Source: JAFDWI01 sp964544305 (GTDB lineage: Bacteria; Actinomycetota; Acidimicrobiia; Acidimicrobiales; Iamiaceae). Taken from it: 61,807 bases of DNA. The position numbers were made by a program, and so were the translations under genes. The notes below the pieces were generated by a model. The model did no database searches, was not told where the DNA came from, and was given only the letters and a program-made list of their open reading frames with translations. Positions 48,747 to 58,981 of this stretch are shown one piece after another; positions within the stretch are counted from its first letter, which is position 1, and each line of letters begins with the position of its first letter. Where the stretch lies: contig CAZJAZ010000010.1 in assembly GCA_964544305.1 (NCBI GenBank), positions 1 to 61,807 of the forward strand, written 5' to 3'.

Positions 48747-49847
48747 GTGTTTCTCGCTACCCGAGACTTGCGACGATCGTGGCGACGCTTTACCCTCGTC
48801 GGTCTTGTCGTTGTCTTGATTGCAATACTCACCACCGTGCTCGGTGGACTCGCCAACGGACTCGTCCGAGACGGCACCTCAGGGCTCCGCGCCCTTCCCT
48901 ACACGCATATGGCGTTCCAGAAAGGTGCGGGTGCAACCTTTAGCCGGTCGACGCTCAACGACGACACCCTCAGCGCCTTTCGATCTGTCAACGGCATCAA
49001 AGCCACACCGCTTGGCGCGTCGTTCGTCAATGCAAAGGCCAATGGCCCCGGCCCAAACATCGACCTTGCGCTCTTTGGCGTGCAAGCCGACAGCTTCCTT
49101 CTGCAACGCGCCGACGCACGAGCAGCCCTGGCCGGCAAGCCCGGCCTTGTGCTCGCTGGCGAACTCGCTGACAAAGGAATCAAGGTCGGTGACCTCTACA
49201 CGCTGGCCGGATCAGACATCACCCTGCCGGTACTTGGCTTCACCTTTGCCGGATCATACGGCCACGTACCGATTGCGTATACGTCCCTTGCCACGTGGCA
49301 AAAAGTTACCTTCGGCAATGATCCGCACGGCCGATTCTCTGCGGTTGCCCTCAAACTGCCCAAAGGCGTGACCGCCGAAGTTTCCCAACTCGCTTCCAAA
49401 CGCGACCTTGACGTCATCAACAAGAGTGCCACGTACGCTGGCTCGCCCGGGTTCAGCGCCGAATCACTCACCATGACGATGATCCGCAGCTTCTTGCTCG
49501 TGATATCTGGCCTCGTGGTCGGCGCGTTCTTCACGGTGCTCATCGTTCAGCGCACACGCCAGATTGGCCTGCTCAAAGCAATGGGCGCATCAAGCTGGTA
49601 CGTCATACGCGATGGCCTGGTCCAAATGTCCATAGTGGTGGCTGGCGCATCGGTCATCGGTGCACTACTCGGGTCAGGAGTCGTTCGCGCCATGGCCAGT
49701 GGTTCGGCCCCGGTTGAACTCGTTCCATCCACCGTGGTCAGCGGCGTCGTCCTGCTCGTCGTCGCTGGCATCGTGGGCAGCCTCGTCCCGCTCAAACGCA
49801 TTGCTGGAATCGAACCCGCCGTCGCACTTGGAGTCGCCGAATCATGA
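48747..49847 (+). CDS. FtsX-like ABC transporter permease (MacB/DevC type)
   Basis: A 366-residue protein: one membrane helix near the N-terminus (FTLVGLVVVLIAILTTVLGG), a ~220-residue extracytoplasmic domain, then three helices at the C-terminus (SFLLVISGLVVGAFFTVLIV, the FtsX signature region RQIGLLKAMGASSWYVIRDG, and later LVPSTVVSGVVLLVVAGIVG). This four-helix layout is that of MacB/LolC/DevC mechanotransmission-type transporters. GTG 48747 has an AAAGGA site six bases ahead; the frame extends to 48633 but that part overlaps the palindrome and is non-coding in character. Stop overlaps the ATPase start by four bases. Confidence 0.85.
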   Translation: MFLATRDLRRSWRRFTLVGLVVVLIAILTTVLGGLANGLVRDGTSGLRALPYTHMAFQKGAGATFSRSTLNDDTLSAFRSVNGIKATPLGASFVNAKANGPGPNIDLALFGVQADSFLLQRADARAALAGKPGLVLAGELADKGIKVGDLYTLAGSDITLPVLGFTFAGSYGHVPIAYTSLATWQKVTFGNDPHGRFSAVALKLPKGVTAEVSQLASKRDLDVINKSATYAGSPGFSAESLTMTMIRSFLLVISGLVVGAFFTVLIVQRTRQIGLLKAMGASSWYVIRDGLVQMSIVVAGASVIGALLGSGVVRAMASGSAPVELVPSTVVSGVVLLVVAGIVGSLVPLKRIAGIEPAVALGVAES

Positions 49848-50539
49848 CAACCGCACCACTAGAACTGCAATCCATTCGGGTCAGCGTGCCCGATGGCGAC
49901 AACGAGCGGATCTTGCTCGACAATACGAACCTCACCATTGCGCCAGGCGAAACCGTCGTGCTCACGGGTTCGTCGGGCTCGGGCAAATCCACCTTGCTCG
50001 CGCTCGCTGGTCTGCTTCGACGCACTGACCAAGGTGAGGTGATCGTCGCAGGGACGCCAACATCAACGCTCAATGAGCGAGCGCGAACTGAGTTGCGCCA
50101 AAATCACATCGGCATCATCTATCAAAGCGCAAACCTCCTCGCTTCACTCACCGCACGCGAACAGCTCGAAATTCTCGCCCACATTGCGGGTGCCCCACGC
50201 AAAGACGCAAGATTGCGCGCAACACAATTGCTCACTGAAGTTGGCCTCGCCCATCGTCTCGACGCACTTCCCCAACAACTTTCCGGTGGCGAACGCCAGC
50301 GAGTTGGTGTTGCACGTGCCCTCATGGCACGTCCATCTGTTCTCCTCGCCGATGAACCCACCGCATCACTAGACCCCGAACTTTCCACAGAAATTTCTTC
50401 GCTTATCGCTTCTGCCACAACCGAACACGGGCTCGCGACGCTTCTCGTCACCCACGACACGGCGCCCCTTGCGATCGCGGATCGACGTCTCCACCTCGAC
50501 CAGGGAACGTTGGTCGAACAGGCAATTGTGGCAGCCTGA
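49844..50539 (+). CDS. ABC transporter ATP-binding protein (MacB/LolD type)
   Basis: A 231-residue ATPase with Walker A TGSSGSGKSTLLALAGLL, Q-loop region GIIYQSANLLASLTAREQ, signature QQLSGGERQRVGVARALM, Walker B VLLADEPTASLDPELS and the switch His in LLVTHDTAPLAIADRR. LolD-type composition (SGSGKST and ANLLASLTA). Works with the preceding FtsX-like permease, four-base overlap. A TetR regulator follows five bases downstream and probably controls this operon. Exported molecule unknown. Confidence 0.92.
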   Translation: MTTAPLELQSIRVSVPDGDNERILLDNTNLTIAPGETVVLTGSSGSGKSTLLALAGLLRRTDQGEVIVAGTPTSTLNERARTELRQNHIGIIYQSANLLASLTAREQLEILAHIAGAPRKDARLRATQLLTEVGLAHRLDALPQQLSGGERQRVGVARALMARPSVLLADEPTASLDPELSTEISSLIASATTEHGLATLLVTHDTAPLAIADRRLHLDQGTLVEQAIVAA

Positions 50540-50544
50540 ACGTC

Positions 50545-51132
50545 ATGCCTCGTATTGCCGCTTCGAGCGTCGCCGAACATGTGGCGCAACAAGAAGAACT
50601 CGTGTTCGACGAGGCAATTCGCCTCTTCGTAGCGCGGGGCTATGCGCACGTCACGCTCGGCGATATTGCCGATGCTGTTGGTCTCAAACGAAATTCGCTC
50701 TACCGCTATTTTCCAAACAAGGCCGCGATATTGGCACGCTGGTTTGCAATCGAACTCGACCGTCAACTCGAGCGTTCGCGGTCATTTCTTGAGCGAGACG
50801 CCGCACCCCTTGATCTCATCCTCGCATGGGCAGACGATCAGCTCGACTACGCAGCACGGCCCGAGCACCAACTTATGTCGGCCACCCAAACCATCGAGCC
50901 TGATCTGGCACCCGAGTTTCGTGCCCAGCTCATCAAGAGCCATACCGAGCTCATGGCGCCACTACGAATGGCCCTACAGCGAGCAGGGTTGAGCGACCCA
51001 GCAATGCTCGAAGCAACCGTCGAATTGATCAGTGGCATGATTTTGGCTGCCGCACGTGTCGAGCAACACAGCGGGTTGAACGATGTGCTGCGGGGACGCT
51101 TACATCACGCCATTCGCGCCCTCGCGCACTGA
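50545..51132 (+). CDS. TetR-family transcriptional regulator
   Basis: A 195-residue repressor. N-terminal TetR helix-turn-helix: EELVFDEAIRLFVARGYAHV then TLGDIADAVGLKRNSLYRYF and PNKAAILARWF. The ~130-residue helical ligand domain includes a His/Glu-rich pocket region (EHQLMSATQTIEPDLAPEF). It is encoded 5 bases after the ABC genes and is therefore likely an autoregulatory repressor of that exporter. Inducer unknown. Confidence 0.9.
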   Translation: MPRIAASSVAEHVAQQEELVFDEAIRLFVARGYAHVTLGDIADAVGLKRNSLYRYFPNKAAILARWFAIELDRQLERSRSFLERDAAPLDLILAWADDQLDYAARPEHQLMSATQTIEPDLAPEFRAQLIKSHTELMAPLRMALQRAGLSDPAMLEATVELISGMILAAARVEQHSGLNDVLRGRLHHAIRALAH

Positions 51133-51199
51133 ATTGACGGAGCAGCAAGCAAAACCAGGGTAACGTCCCAAGTTACGCACGATCCTGTGAGGTTCCCAC

Positions 51200-51964
51200 G
51201 TGACCAACATTGTCCCTGACACCTACTCATTCCCAACGTCGAACGATATTGACACCGAGCGGGCAAAGCGAAAAGACACGCTCGTCGAAGCATTTCGGAT
51301 CTTCGGTCGACTCGGTTTCAGCGAAGGAGCCGCGGGCCACATCACGGTGCGCGACCCCGAGTACCCGGACCGATTCTGGGTAAACGCATTTCAAGCGAGC
51401 TTCCACTTGATTACCGCAGACCAGCTCCTCTGTGTGAACGCGGATGGAGACGTCGTGAGCGGTGACGGCATGTTAAATCGGGCGGCTTTTGCCATCCATT
51501 CACGCATCCATCACGCACGCCCCGACGTCGTGGCCGCCGCGCACGCTCATTCGGTCTACGGCAAAGCATTTTCGGCAATGCACCTGGAACTTCGCCCCCT
51601 CACGCAAGACGCCTGCATCTTTTTCGAAGACCATGCATTGTTTGATGACTACACCGGCGTCGTCGTTGATACGTCAGAAGGCGACCGGATTGCCGCTGCC
51701 CTTGGCAAAACGAAAGCGGCGATTCTGGCAAACCACGGCCTGCTCACGGTTGGTCAAACCATTGAAGAAGCCACATTCTGGTTCGTGACCATGGAACGCA
51801 CTTGCCAGGTCGAACTCGCCGTGCTCGCCGCAGGCGGTGGGATTGCCATGCGTGATGACGTTGCACGCATCACCCATGAACAAGTTGGCTCAAGCGCGGC
51901 CGGCCATTTTTCGGCAAAAGGCTTGTTCGATTGGATTCGGGCGACCGAACCCGACCTGAGCTAA
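51200..51964 (+). CDS. Class II aldolase/adducin family protein
   Basis: A 254-residue zinc-dependent aldolase-fold protein. SEGAAGHITVRDPEYPDRFW, ADQLLCVNADGDVVSGDG, zinc ligands in VVAAAHAHSVYGKAFSAM and LANHGLLTVGQTIEEATFW. Family members include fuculose/ribulose-phosphate aldolases and decarboxylases, but this subgroup (with FFEDHALFDDYTGVV) often lacks an assigned sugar substrate. GTG 51200, AGGTTCC-like weak site; convergent to clpX with 23 bases between stops. Confidence 0.85.
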   Translation: MTNIVPDTYSFPTSNDIDTERAKRKDTLVEAFRIFGRLGFSEGAAGHITVRDPEYPDRFWVNAFQASFHLITADQLLCVNADGDVVSGDGMLNRAAFAIHSRIHHARPDVVAAAHAHSVYGKAFSAMHLELRPLTQDACIFFEDHALFDDYTGVVVDTSEGDRIAAALGKTKAAILANHGLLTVGQTIEEATFWFVTMERTCQVELAVLAAGGGIAMRDDVARITHEQVGSSAAGHFSAKGLFDWIRATEPDLS

Positions 51965-51987
51965 TCGCCCCAACGGATAGCCGACGC

Positions 51988-53262
<1,275 letters not shown>

Positions 53263-53292
53263 GGTAGATTGACCCCCGTTTGTCGTCGACGA

Positions 53293-53934
53293 TTAGCTCG
53301 CCGCGGTGATGGGTTTGGAGCGGTCGGCCAAGTTGCGAGCCGAAATCACTTCGTCGATGATGCCGTATTCTTTGGCCTCTTCGGCGGATAGGACGAAATC
53401 ACGGTCGGTGTCGACCTTGAGTTTTTCTTTGGACTGGCCGGTGTGCGTGGCCAAAATTTCTTCGAGGAGTTCACGCATCCGCATGATCTCCTTGGCCTGA
53501 ATCTCAACATCGGTGGCCGTCCCTGAACCCGACCCCCACGGCTGGTGCAATAACACTCGGGCGTGGGGAAGCGCGAGACGCTTGCCCTTGGTTCCCGCCG
53601 CCAGTAGCACGGCCGCAGCCGATGCCGCCTGGCCGAAACAAATCGTGTTGATGTCGGGTTTGATGTACTGCATCGTGTCGTAAATGGCGAACAATGCGGT
53701 GATGTCACCACCGGGCGAGTTGATGTAAATGTTGATGTCTTTGTCGGGGCTTTCCGATTCGAGGTGCAGCAACTGGGCGCAGACCAAGTTGGCGATCGTG
53801 TCGTCGATCGGGGTGCCAAGAAAGATGATGTGATCTTTAAGCAAACGCGAGTAAAGGTCGAACGCCCGCTCACCACGGTTCGTCTGTTCGACGACGGTGG
53901 GAACGAGATAGTTGTTCACCGGGGAGAAGGTCAC
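53293..53934 (-). CDS. clpP: ATP-dependent Clp protease proteolytic subunit
   Basis: A 213-residue serine protease. Catalytic triad: Ser in CFGQAASAAAVLLAAGTKG, His in LPHARVLLHQPWG, Asp in VDTDRDFVLSAEEAKEYG. The sequence around Ser (A-A-S-A-A-A-V) resembles actinobacterial ClpP2 more than ClpP1. Most actinobacteria have a clpP1-clpP2 pair next to tig; only one clpP is present here, so the second must lie elsewhere or be absent. GTG 53934 overlaps the trigger factor stop (GTGA). Confidence 0.95.
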   Translation of the reverse strand: MTFSPVNNYLVPTVVEQTNRGERAFDLYSRLLKDHIIFLGTPIDDTIANLVCAQLLHLESESPDKDINIYINSPGGDITALFAIYDTMQYIKPDINTICFGQAASAAAVLLAAGTKGKRLALPHARVLLHQPWGSGSGTATDVEIQAKEIMRMRELLEEILATHTGQSKEKLKVDTDRDFVLSAEEAKEYGIIDEVISARNLADRSKPITAAS

Positions 53935-54941
53935 TCGGTTGCATCCTCGTGGTCGTGATCATGATCGTGGTCATGATCGTGGTCGTGATCGGTTTCGCCG
54001 GGAAATTCGCTGGAGACGTCAAGTTGGGTGCGATCGATCGTATTGCCATCGGGGTCAACAACCTCAACATTTTCGATCAGCCAGTCCAACGCCTTGCGAC
54101 GACGTAGATCTGATCGTACCAACGGCAACTGATCATTGCGCTCAAGTTGCTTGCGTACCTTGGCTGGCTTCTCATTCACCTGGGATGCGATGCGTTCAAT
54201 TTCGGCGTCCATTTCTTCATCGGTCGCGTCGATCGCTTCAGCCTCAACGAGGGCTCGCAGACCAAGATCCACCCGAATTGCCTTCTCCGATTCGGCTTTG
54301 AGCGACTCGGTAAACTCTTCCGGGCTTGTCCCCGTTGAAGCCAAATAGATGTCGATGTCCATTCCCTGCGCAGAGAGTCGGTGCATGAGNNNNNNNNNNN
54401 NNNNNNNNNNNNNNNNNNNNNNNNNNNNNNNNNNNNNNNNNNNNNNNNNNNNNNNNNNNNNNNNNNNNNNNNNNNNNNNNNNNNNNNNNTTGGCGTTCTG
54501 TGCCCGCATACGGTCGACCTGCGCATCGATTTCTTCATCGGTCGGCTCTGGCGAATCGATGGTGATACGCAAGTTGTCATAACCCGCAACCGACACGACC
54601 GGCCGAATCTCAACCACCGCGTCAAATGCGACGATGCCATCTTCTTCGCCTGACGTGATGTCGATTTCGGGCGGAGCGATGACGTCAACGTCGTGTTCAC
54701 GCACCGCTTTCGCGTAGTACTCAGGCAAGGCGTGACGGAGTGCTTCTTCGCGGCCTGGGCCTTCGCCAATGTGCATTTCAAGGATTTTGCGCGGTGCTTT
54801 GCCCGGACGGAAGCCTGGGATGCGCACTTCGTGGGCGATCCGCTTGAATGCAGCAGTAATTTCACGATCAAACTCGGCCTCGTCAATCTCGATTGAGAGC
54901 TTGACCTTGTTGTCGTCTTGGGGTTCCAGCGTGGTCTTCAC
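53931..54941 (-). CDS. tig: Trigger factor, incomplete across an assembly gap
   Basis: Ribosome-associated chaperone with peptidyl-prolyl isomerase activity. The ribosome-binding domain is clear: EVRIPGFRPGKAPRKILE carries the GFRxGKxP signature. The C-terminal chaperone arms are present (LMHRLSAQGMDIDIYL, LERNDQLPLVRSDLRRRKAL). Between DRMRAQNA and LMHRLSAQ lies a 100-N gap where most of the PPIase domain should be, an estimated 100 or more residues, so the gap is larger than the N run. The C-terminus ends in a His-Asp run (positions about 53945-53990) that could bind metal. GTG 54941 is preferred. Confidence 0.92.
   Translation of the reverse strand: MKTTLEPQDDNKVKLSIEIDEAEFDREITAAFKRIAHEVRIPGFRPGKAPRKILEMHIGEGPGREEALRHALPEYYAKAVREHDVDVIAPPEIDITSGEEDGIVAFDAVVEIRPVVSVAGYDNLRITIDSPEPTDEEIDAQVDRMRAQNAXXXXXXXXXXXXXXXXXXXXXXXXXXXXXXXXXXLMHRLSAQGMDIDIYLASTGTSPEEFTESLKAESEKAIRVDLGLRALVEAEAIDATDEEMDAEIERIASQVNEKPAKVRKQLERNDQLPLVRSDLRRRKALDWLIENVEVVDPDGNTIDRTQLDVSSEFPGETDHDHDHDHDHDHDHEDATE
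54390..54489. other. Assembly gap within tig; sequence truly missing
   Basis: Exactly 100 N. The flanks share no sequence, and the protein lacks the PPIase domain that every complete trigger factor has, so several hundred bases are absent. The open frame across the N run is coincidental. Confidence 0.85.
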
Positions 54942-55048
54942 AGGGTCACGAGTGTACCGGCCGACAATGGTGTGGCTCGCACCGAGTAGCAACTGATATT
55001 GAGAGCAGCGCTTTGTTCGCCGATGTGCACCCGAGCCCGACCGCTTCG

Positions 55049-55099
55049 GAACTTGTCGCTTCAGCGTGCTGTTCTACAGCGCTTTGAAGCGACAAGTTC
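55049..55099. repeat. Long hairpin upstream of the glycosyltransferase genes
   Basis: Perfect 15-base arms GAACTTGTCGCTTCA (55049-55063) and TGAAGCGACAAGTTC (55085-55099), loop of 21 bases with inner AGCG/CGCT pairing. It lies in the 247-base gap between tig and the glycosyltransferase gene, which holds no other gene I can identify. A GATAAT (55102-55107) -10-like hexamer follows. Confidence 0.55.
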
Positions 55100-55188
55100 T
55101 GGATAATTCGGAGAGATTCATGAGATGCAGCGGAATCTGAGGAAATTCCAAGGATTCCACGAGCCGCAACCAAGGCTGACCAACGATC

Positions 55189-56163
55189 GTGAACGCCATG
55201 AACTCGATCGACCAAGGACCTCCGTCAGCAGCTCTTCGTTCACCAACGAGTGGCCAAGAGAACTTGCCCTCACCCGAGTTGTCAGGCCGAGACACAAACA
55301 GTGGCCACGAACGGTTGGCAATTCGTTCAACAGGCGAAGAAACGAACGAGATGCGGGCGCGATTACAACTCGAAGTTGTCGTCCCCGTCTTCAACGAACA
55401 GGAATCCTTGGTCAACTCGATTGAACGACTCCACAACTACATGGTCGAACATCTCGCTATTGCATGGCGCATCACCATTGCCGACAATGCGAGCACCGAT
55501 TCGACCTGGGAACTCGCGTCCGGCCTTGCCGCCCGTTTGTGGGGCGTGACGGCGCTCCATGTTGATCAAAAAGGTCGAGGTCATGCATTGCGCGATGCGT
55601 GGGAAAAGAGCGATGCGACCGTCGTTGCTTACCTTGACGTCGACCTATCCACCGACCTCGACGCGCTCGCGCCGCTCATCGCTCCCCTGATGTCGGGCCA
55701 TAGCGGAATCGCGATCGGAACTCGGTTGGCTCATGGGGCAAGCGTGAAACGTGGCCGGAAGCGTGAGTTCATTTCCCGCACGTACAACCGCATCTTGCAC
55801 ACGGTGCTTCGCTGCCAGTTCACCGATGCTCAATGCGGCTTCAAGGCCTTACGTAGCGACGTAGCCGCTGCGCTCTTGCCTCTGGTTCATGATGACGAAT
55901 GGTTCTTTGATACCGAGTTGCTCGTGCTCGCCGAACGGAACGGTATTCGAATCCACGAGGTGCCCGTCGACTGGATCGATGATCCCAACTCAAGTGTTGA
56001 CATCTTCCAAACCGCCACCGATGACCTACGCGGCGTATGTCGGCTTGCCTGGAGTTTTGTGCGGGGCGGGGGTCGCATCGATCCGGCCCAACGCCATGTA
56101 ATTGATCCACATCAATTCATTTGCACCCATCCAAAACCGCAGGTCGAACGGATCAGCGCATGA
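55189..56163 (+). CDS. GT2 glycosyltransferase, dolichyl/polyprenyl-phosphate sugar transferase type
   Basis: A family 2 glycosyltransferase: LEVVVPVFNEQESLVNSIER, ITIADNASTDSTWELA, KGRGHALRDAWEKS, the metal-binding YLDVDLSTDLDAL, then ISRTYNRILHTVLRC and DAQCGFKALRSD, typical of polyprenyl-phosphate glucose/mannose synthases. It would charge a lipid carrier with sugar for the membrane transferase encoded next. No membrane helices at the C-terminus. The first ~54 residues (from GTG 55189) are Ser/Gly-rich and not conserved; ATG 55351, at MRARLQLEVVVPV, is a good alternative start. Stop overlaps the next start. Confidence 0.85.
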   Translation: MNAMNSIDQGPPSAALRSPTSGQENLPSPELSGRDTNSGHERLAIRSTGEETNEMRARLQLEVVVPVFNEQESLVNSIERLHNYMVEHLAIAWRITIADNASTDSTWELASGLAARLWGVTALHVDQKGRGHALRDAWEKSDATVVAYLDVDLSTDLDALAPLIAPLMSGHSGIAIGTRLAHGASVKRGRKREFISRTYNRILHTVLRCQFTDAQCGFKALRSDVAAALLPLVHDDEWFFDTELLVLAERNGIRIHEVPVDWIDDPNSSVDIFQTATDDLRGVCRLAWSFVRGGGRIDPAQRHVIDPHQFICTHPKPQVERISA

Positions 56164-58349
56164 GCACAATTACACGAGCCCACGAACAATTCATTGAGTC
56201 CGAACGCACCGATGGCGACGGCAAACCAGGATTTGACGTCTCCCAACCTCCAGCGAACTCCACCGATCAACGCGACAACAATTCTGGCACTGACGATCCT
56301 CGATGGGTACGACCCGCACTGGTCGCATTGTTGGGGACGACAGCTGTGCTCTACTTGTGGGGGTTGGGCGCGTCGGGTTGGGCCAACAGTTTCTACTCGG
56401 CAGCGGCACAGGCTGGATCGGTCAGTTGGAAAGCCTGGTTCTTTGGTTCATCCGATGCCGCAAATGCGATCACTGTTGACAAGCCGCCGGCAGCACTCTG
56501 GGTTATGGGTCTGTCTGCCCGCATTTTCGGTGTCAACGCGTGGAGCATCTTGGTTCCACAAGCGCTCGCGGGCGTCGCTTCGGTCGGTGTGCTGTACGCC
56601 ACCGTGAAGCGCTGGTTTGGCCCCATCGCGGGGCTCATCGCCGCGGGGGTTCTTGCCACGACACCGGTCGCCACGCTCATGTTCCGCTTCAACAATCCAG
56701 ACGCGTTATTAGTCCTCGTTCTTATCTGTTCGGCGTGGTGTCTCATTCGAGCATTGGAAACCACCGCCACGAAGTGGGTCATTGCATGCTGGTCTCTGGT
56801 CGGTTTTGCATTTCTGACCAAAATGCTCCAAGCGCTCATGGTCGCTCCCGCGTTCGCGTTGGTCTACCTGATCTGCGCGGACACTTCGTTGCGGCGACGC
56901 TTCACACAAAGCATCGTCGGGCTGGTGGCGCTCGTCGCTTCGGCGGGCTGGTACGTAGCGATCGTTGAAGCCTGGCCCAAGAGCGCACGGCCCTACATCG
57001 GTGGTTCGCAACATAATTCGATGGTCGAATTGATCCTTGGCTACAACGGATTCGGGCGTCTCACTGGAAATGAAACGGGAAGTGCAAATAACGGTGGCCA
57101 ATGGGGTGCAACCGGTTGGAGTCGCCTGTTCAACAACGAGTTCGGATCGCAAGCGTCATGGTTGCTGCCTGCCGCGCTTGTCTTGTTGATCGCTGGGTTG
57201 TGGTGGACCAGAAAGAACCCTCGCACCGATCGCACCCGAGCATCCCTGTGCATCTGGGGCGGTTGGCTCCTCGTCACGGCGTGCGCATTCAGCTTCGGCC
57301 AAGGAATCATCCACCCCTATTACACCGTGGCGCTCGCTCCTGCGATCGGGGCGCTCGTTGGCATCGGTGGGGTTCTGGCATGGAGACAGCGAACGAATTG
57401 GCTGGGCAAAATCGTGTTGGCATGCGCTGTTGGCGGCACCGCGATCTGGTCACACGTTTTGCTTTCCCGTTCGGATTGGATGTCGTGGCTTGCCGGTGTC
57501 GTACTCGCGGCCGGACTTTGCATGGCCGCATTGGTGTTGAGCATGCCTCGGCGACATGCACGAGTTCTGCTAGCAAGCATTCTCGTCGGACTCGGTGTGG
57601 GACTTCTTGGACCAACGGCGTACAGCATCCAGACCGCCTCGAGCGCGCACGCCGGTGCACTCCCCTCGGCTGGTCCGAATCAAGGAAACGGACCTGGTTT
57701 TGGGGGTCGACCCGGTGGGTTCGCTCGACCACAAGGTCAAAACGGTATGGGACAGAATCGAGGCGGGGCAAGCGCCGGTTTTGCACCGCGCGTTGGATTC
57801 CAAGGTGCACCGGGACCTCAAATGAACGGCATGCCCGGTGGCTTGCCCACCGGACCGCCAAGTGGCATGCCTAGGCCAATGAATGGCTCCGCGAACGGTG
57901 GCACCCCACGTTTCCGTGGCGCACCAGCAATGCGCAACGCCGCAAACGCGGGCGGATTGCTCAACGCAAGCCAATCAACGCCCGCCATCACAGCAAAACT
58001 CAAGGCAAGCGCGGGTAAGCATCGATGGGCAGCAGCCGCGGTCGGCTCAAACTCAGCTTCGGGCTTTCAACTCGCGTCGGGGAAGCCGGTGATGGCCATT
58101 GGTGGGTTCAACGGTTCCGATCCAAGCCCGACCCTTGCTCAGTTCATGACCTTTGTTACCAATGGTGACATTGGCTATTTCATCGCAACTGGTACGGGCG
58201 CAAACATGGGCGGTGGTCCACCCGGTCTGCGCGGCTCCGCATCATCAACGAGCGGTCAGATCAGCGCTTGGGTCAAAGCGAACTTCACGTCCACGACCGT
58301 CGACGGTGTCACGCTCTACGATCTCACGAACCCGAAACACCCAACTTGA
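56160..58349 (+). CDS. GT39-type membrane glycosyltransferase (YkcB-like) with Gly/Met-rich loop
   Basis: A 729-residue protein with about eleven membrane helices up to residue ~500. The first loop carries FYSAAAQAGSVSWKAWFFGS and DKPPAALWVMGLSARIFG, the acidic-loop/DKPP signature of ArnT/YkcB-type enzymes that use lipid-linked sugars. FRFNNPDALLVLVLI follows. After the membrane part, residues ~510-620 are a Gly/Pro/Met/Asn-rich linker, then a C-terminal ~110-residue globular domain (AVGSNSASGFQLASGKPVMA, TNGDIGYFIATG) seen in this subfamily. Coupled to the GT2 gene by ATGA. Likely partner in cell-envelope glycosylation. Confidence 0.85.
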   Translation: MSTITRAHEQFIESERTDGDGKPGFDVSQPPANSTDQRDNNSGTDDPRWVRPALVALLGTTAVLYLWGLGASGWANSFYSAAAQAGSVSWKAWFFGSSDAANAITVDKPPAALWVMGLSARIFGVNAWSILVPQALAGVASVGVLYATVKRWFGPIAGLIAAGVLATTPVATLMFRFNNPDALLVLVLICSAWCLIRALETTATKWVIACWSLVGFAFLTKMLQALMVAPAFALVYLICADTSLRRRFTQSIVGLVALVASAGWYVAIVEAWPKSARPYIGGSQHNSMVELILGYNGFGRLTGNETGSANNGGQWGATGWSRLFNNEFGSQASWLLPAALVLLIAGLWWTRKNPRTDRTRASLCIWGGWLLVTACAFSFGQGIIHPYYTVALAPAIGALVGIGGVLAWRQRTNWLGKIVLACAVGGTAIWSHVLLSRSDWMSWLAGVVLAAGLCMAALVLSMPRRHARVLLASILVGLGVGLLGPTAYSIQTASSAHAGALPSAGPNQGNGPGFGGRPGGFARPQGQNGMGQNRGGASAGFAPRVGFQGAPGPQMNGMPGGLPTGPPSGMPRPMNGSANGGTPRFRGAPAMRNAANAGGLLNASQSTPAITAKLKASAGKHRWAAAAVGSNSASGFQLASGKPVMAIGGFNGSDPSPTLAQFMTFVTNGDIGYFIATGTGANMGGGPPGLRGSASSTSGQISAWVKANFTSTTVDGVTLYDLTNPKHPT

Positions 58350-58899
58350 GTAATTTGGTGGTGAGTTCTTCAACGTCGGCCGCTGCCATGCCTTTGCCTT
58401 GGATGACGGTGACCTGCACCATTGACTGGCCAACTTGTGCGATGCCACTGCCTTGCACATTGTCGCCGCCTACGGTCTTGCCCACAACGACCACTGCTTT
58501 GTCACCAATGCCCGACACGTCCTTGGGGTCCCCTTGGATCGCGCCTTTCAACCCGGAAATAGCGGCTTCAAAGCCGCCATTACCGGCAACGGGAGGTGTG
58601 ACGGCGAATGCAGCTGTGGGTGCCCGAAGATCATCTTGGGGAAATCGACAGCCGCCGCCGGGGACATCCTCTTTTGTCACCGTGCCACCCACAATCGCGC
58701 CAACATCAGCCACGTTGAGTGAGGCACAAACGTCAACTGAGTTCGTATCACCCTGGGAGGTATCGCCACCGGCCACGGTGGTGCCAGCCGAAACGGTCGT
58801 GTCCGACGCCTTCGTTCCGGTCGAACTTGACCCGCATCCCACTGCTCCAGTGAGCACAACAACCAGGGAACATCCAAGCGCAACTCGTCGAAACATCAT
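58324..58899 (-). CDS. DUF3558-like lipoprotein
   Basis: A 191-residue lipoprotein: signal peptide MMFRRVALGCSLVVVLTGAV with lipobox AVGC, a Thr/Ser/Gly linker, then a ~110-residue domain starting VDVCASLNVADVGAIVGG and GGGCRFPQDD. The paired cysteines and layout recall the DUF3558/sensor-like lipoproteins of actinobacteria. AAGGA lies before tandem ATGs (58899 and 58896). Its last 26 bases overlap the end of the convergent glycosyltransferase gene. Confidence 0.6.
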   Translation of the reverse strand: MMFRRVALGCSLVVVLTGAVGCGSSSTGTKASDTTVSAGTTVAGGDTSQGDTNSVDVCASLNVADVGAIVGGTVTKEDVPGGGCRFPQDDLRAPTAAFAVTPPVAGNGGFEAAISGLKGAIQGDPKDVSGIGDKAVVVVGKTVGGDNVQGSGIAQVGQSMVQVTVIQGKGMAAADVEELTTKLLKLGVSGS

Positions 58900-58981
58900 T
58901 TTGTCCTTCGCCTTGTGTGCCGGACTCTCCGACAGCCAACGGCATTGTAGCGCCGCGCTCCATGCGAAGATGGTGACCACA

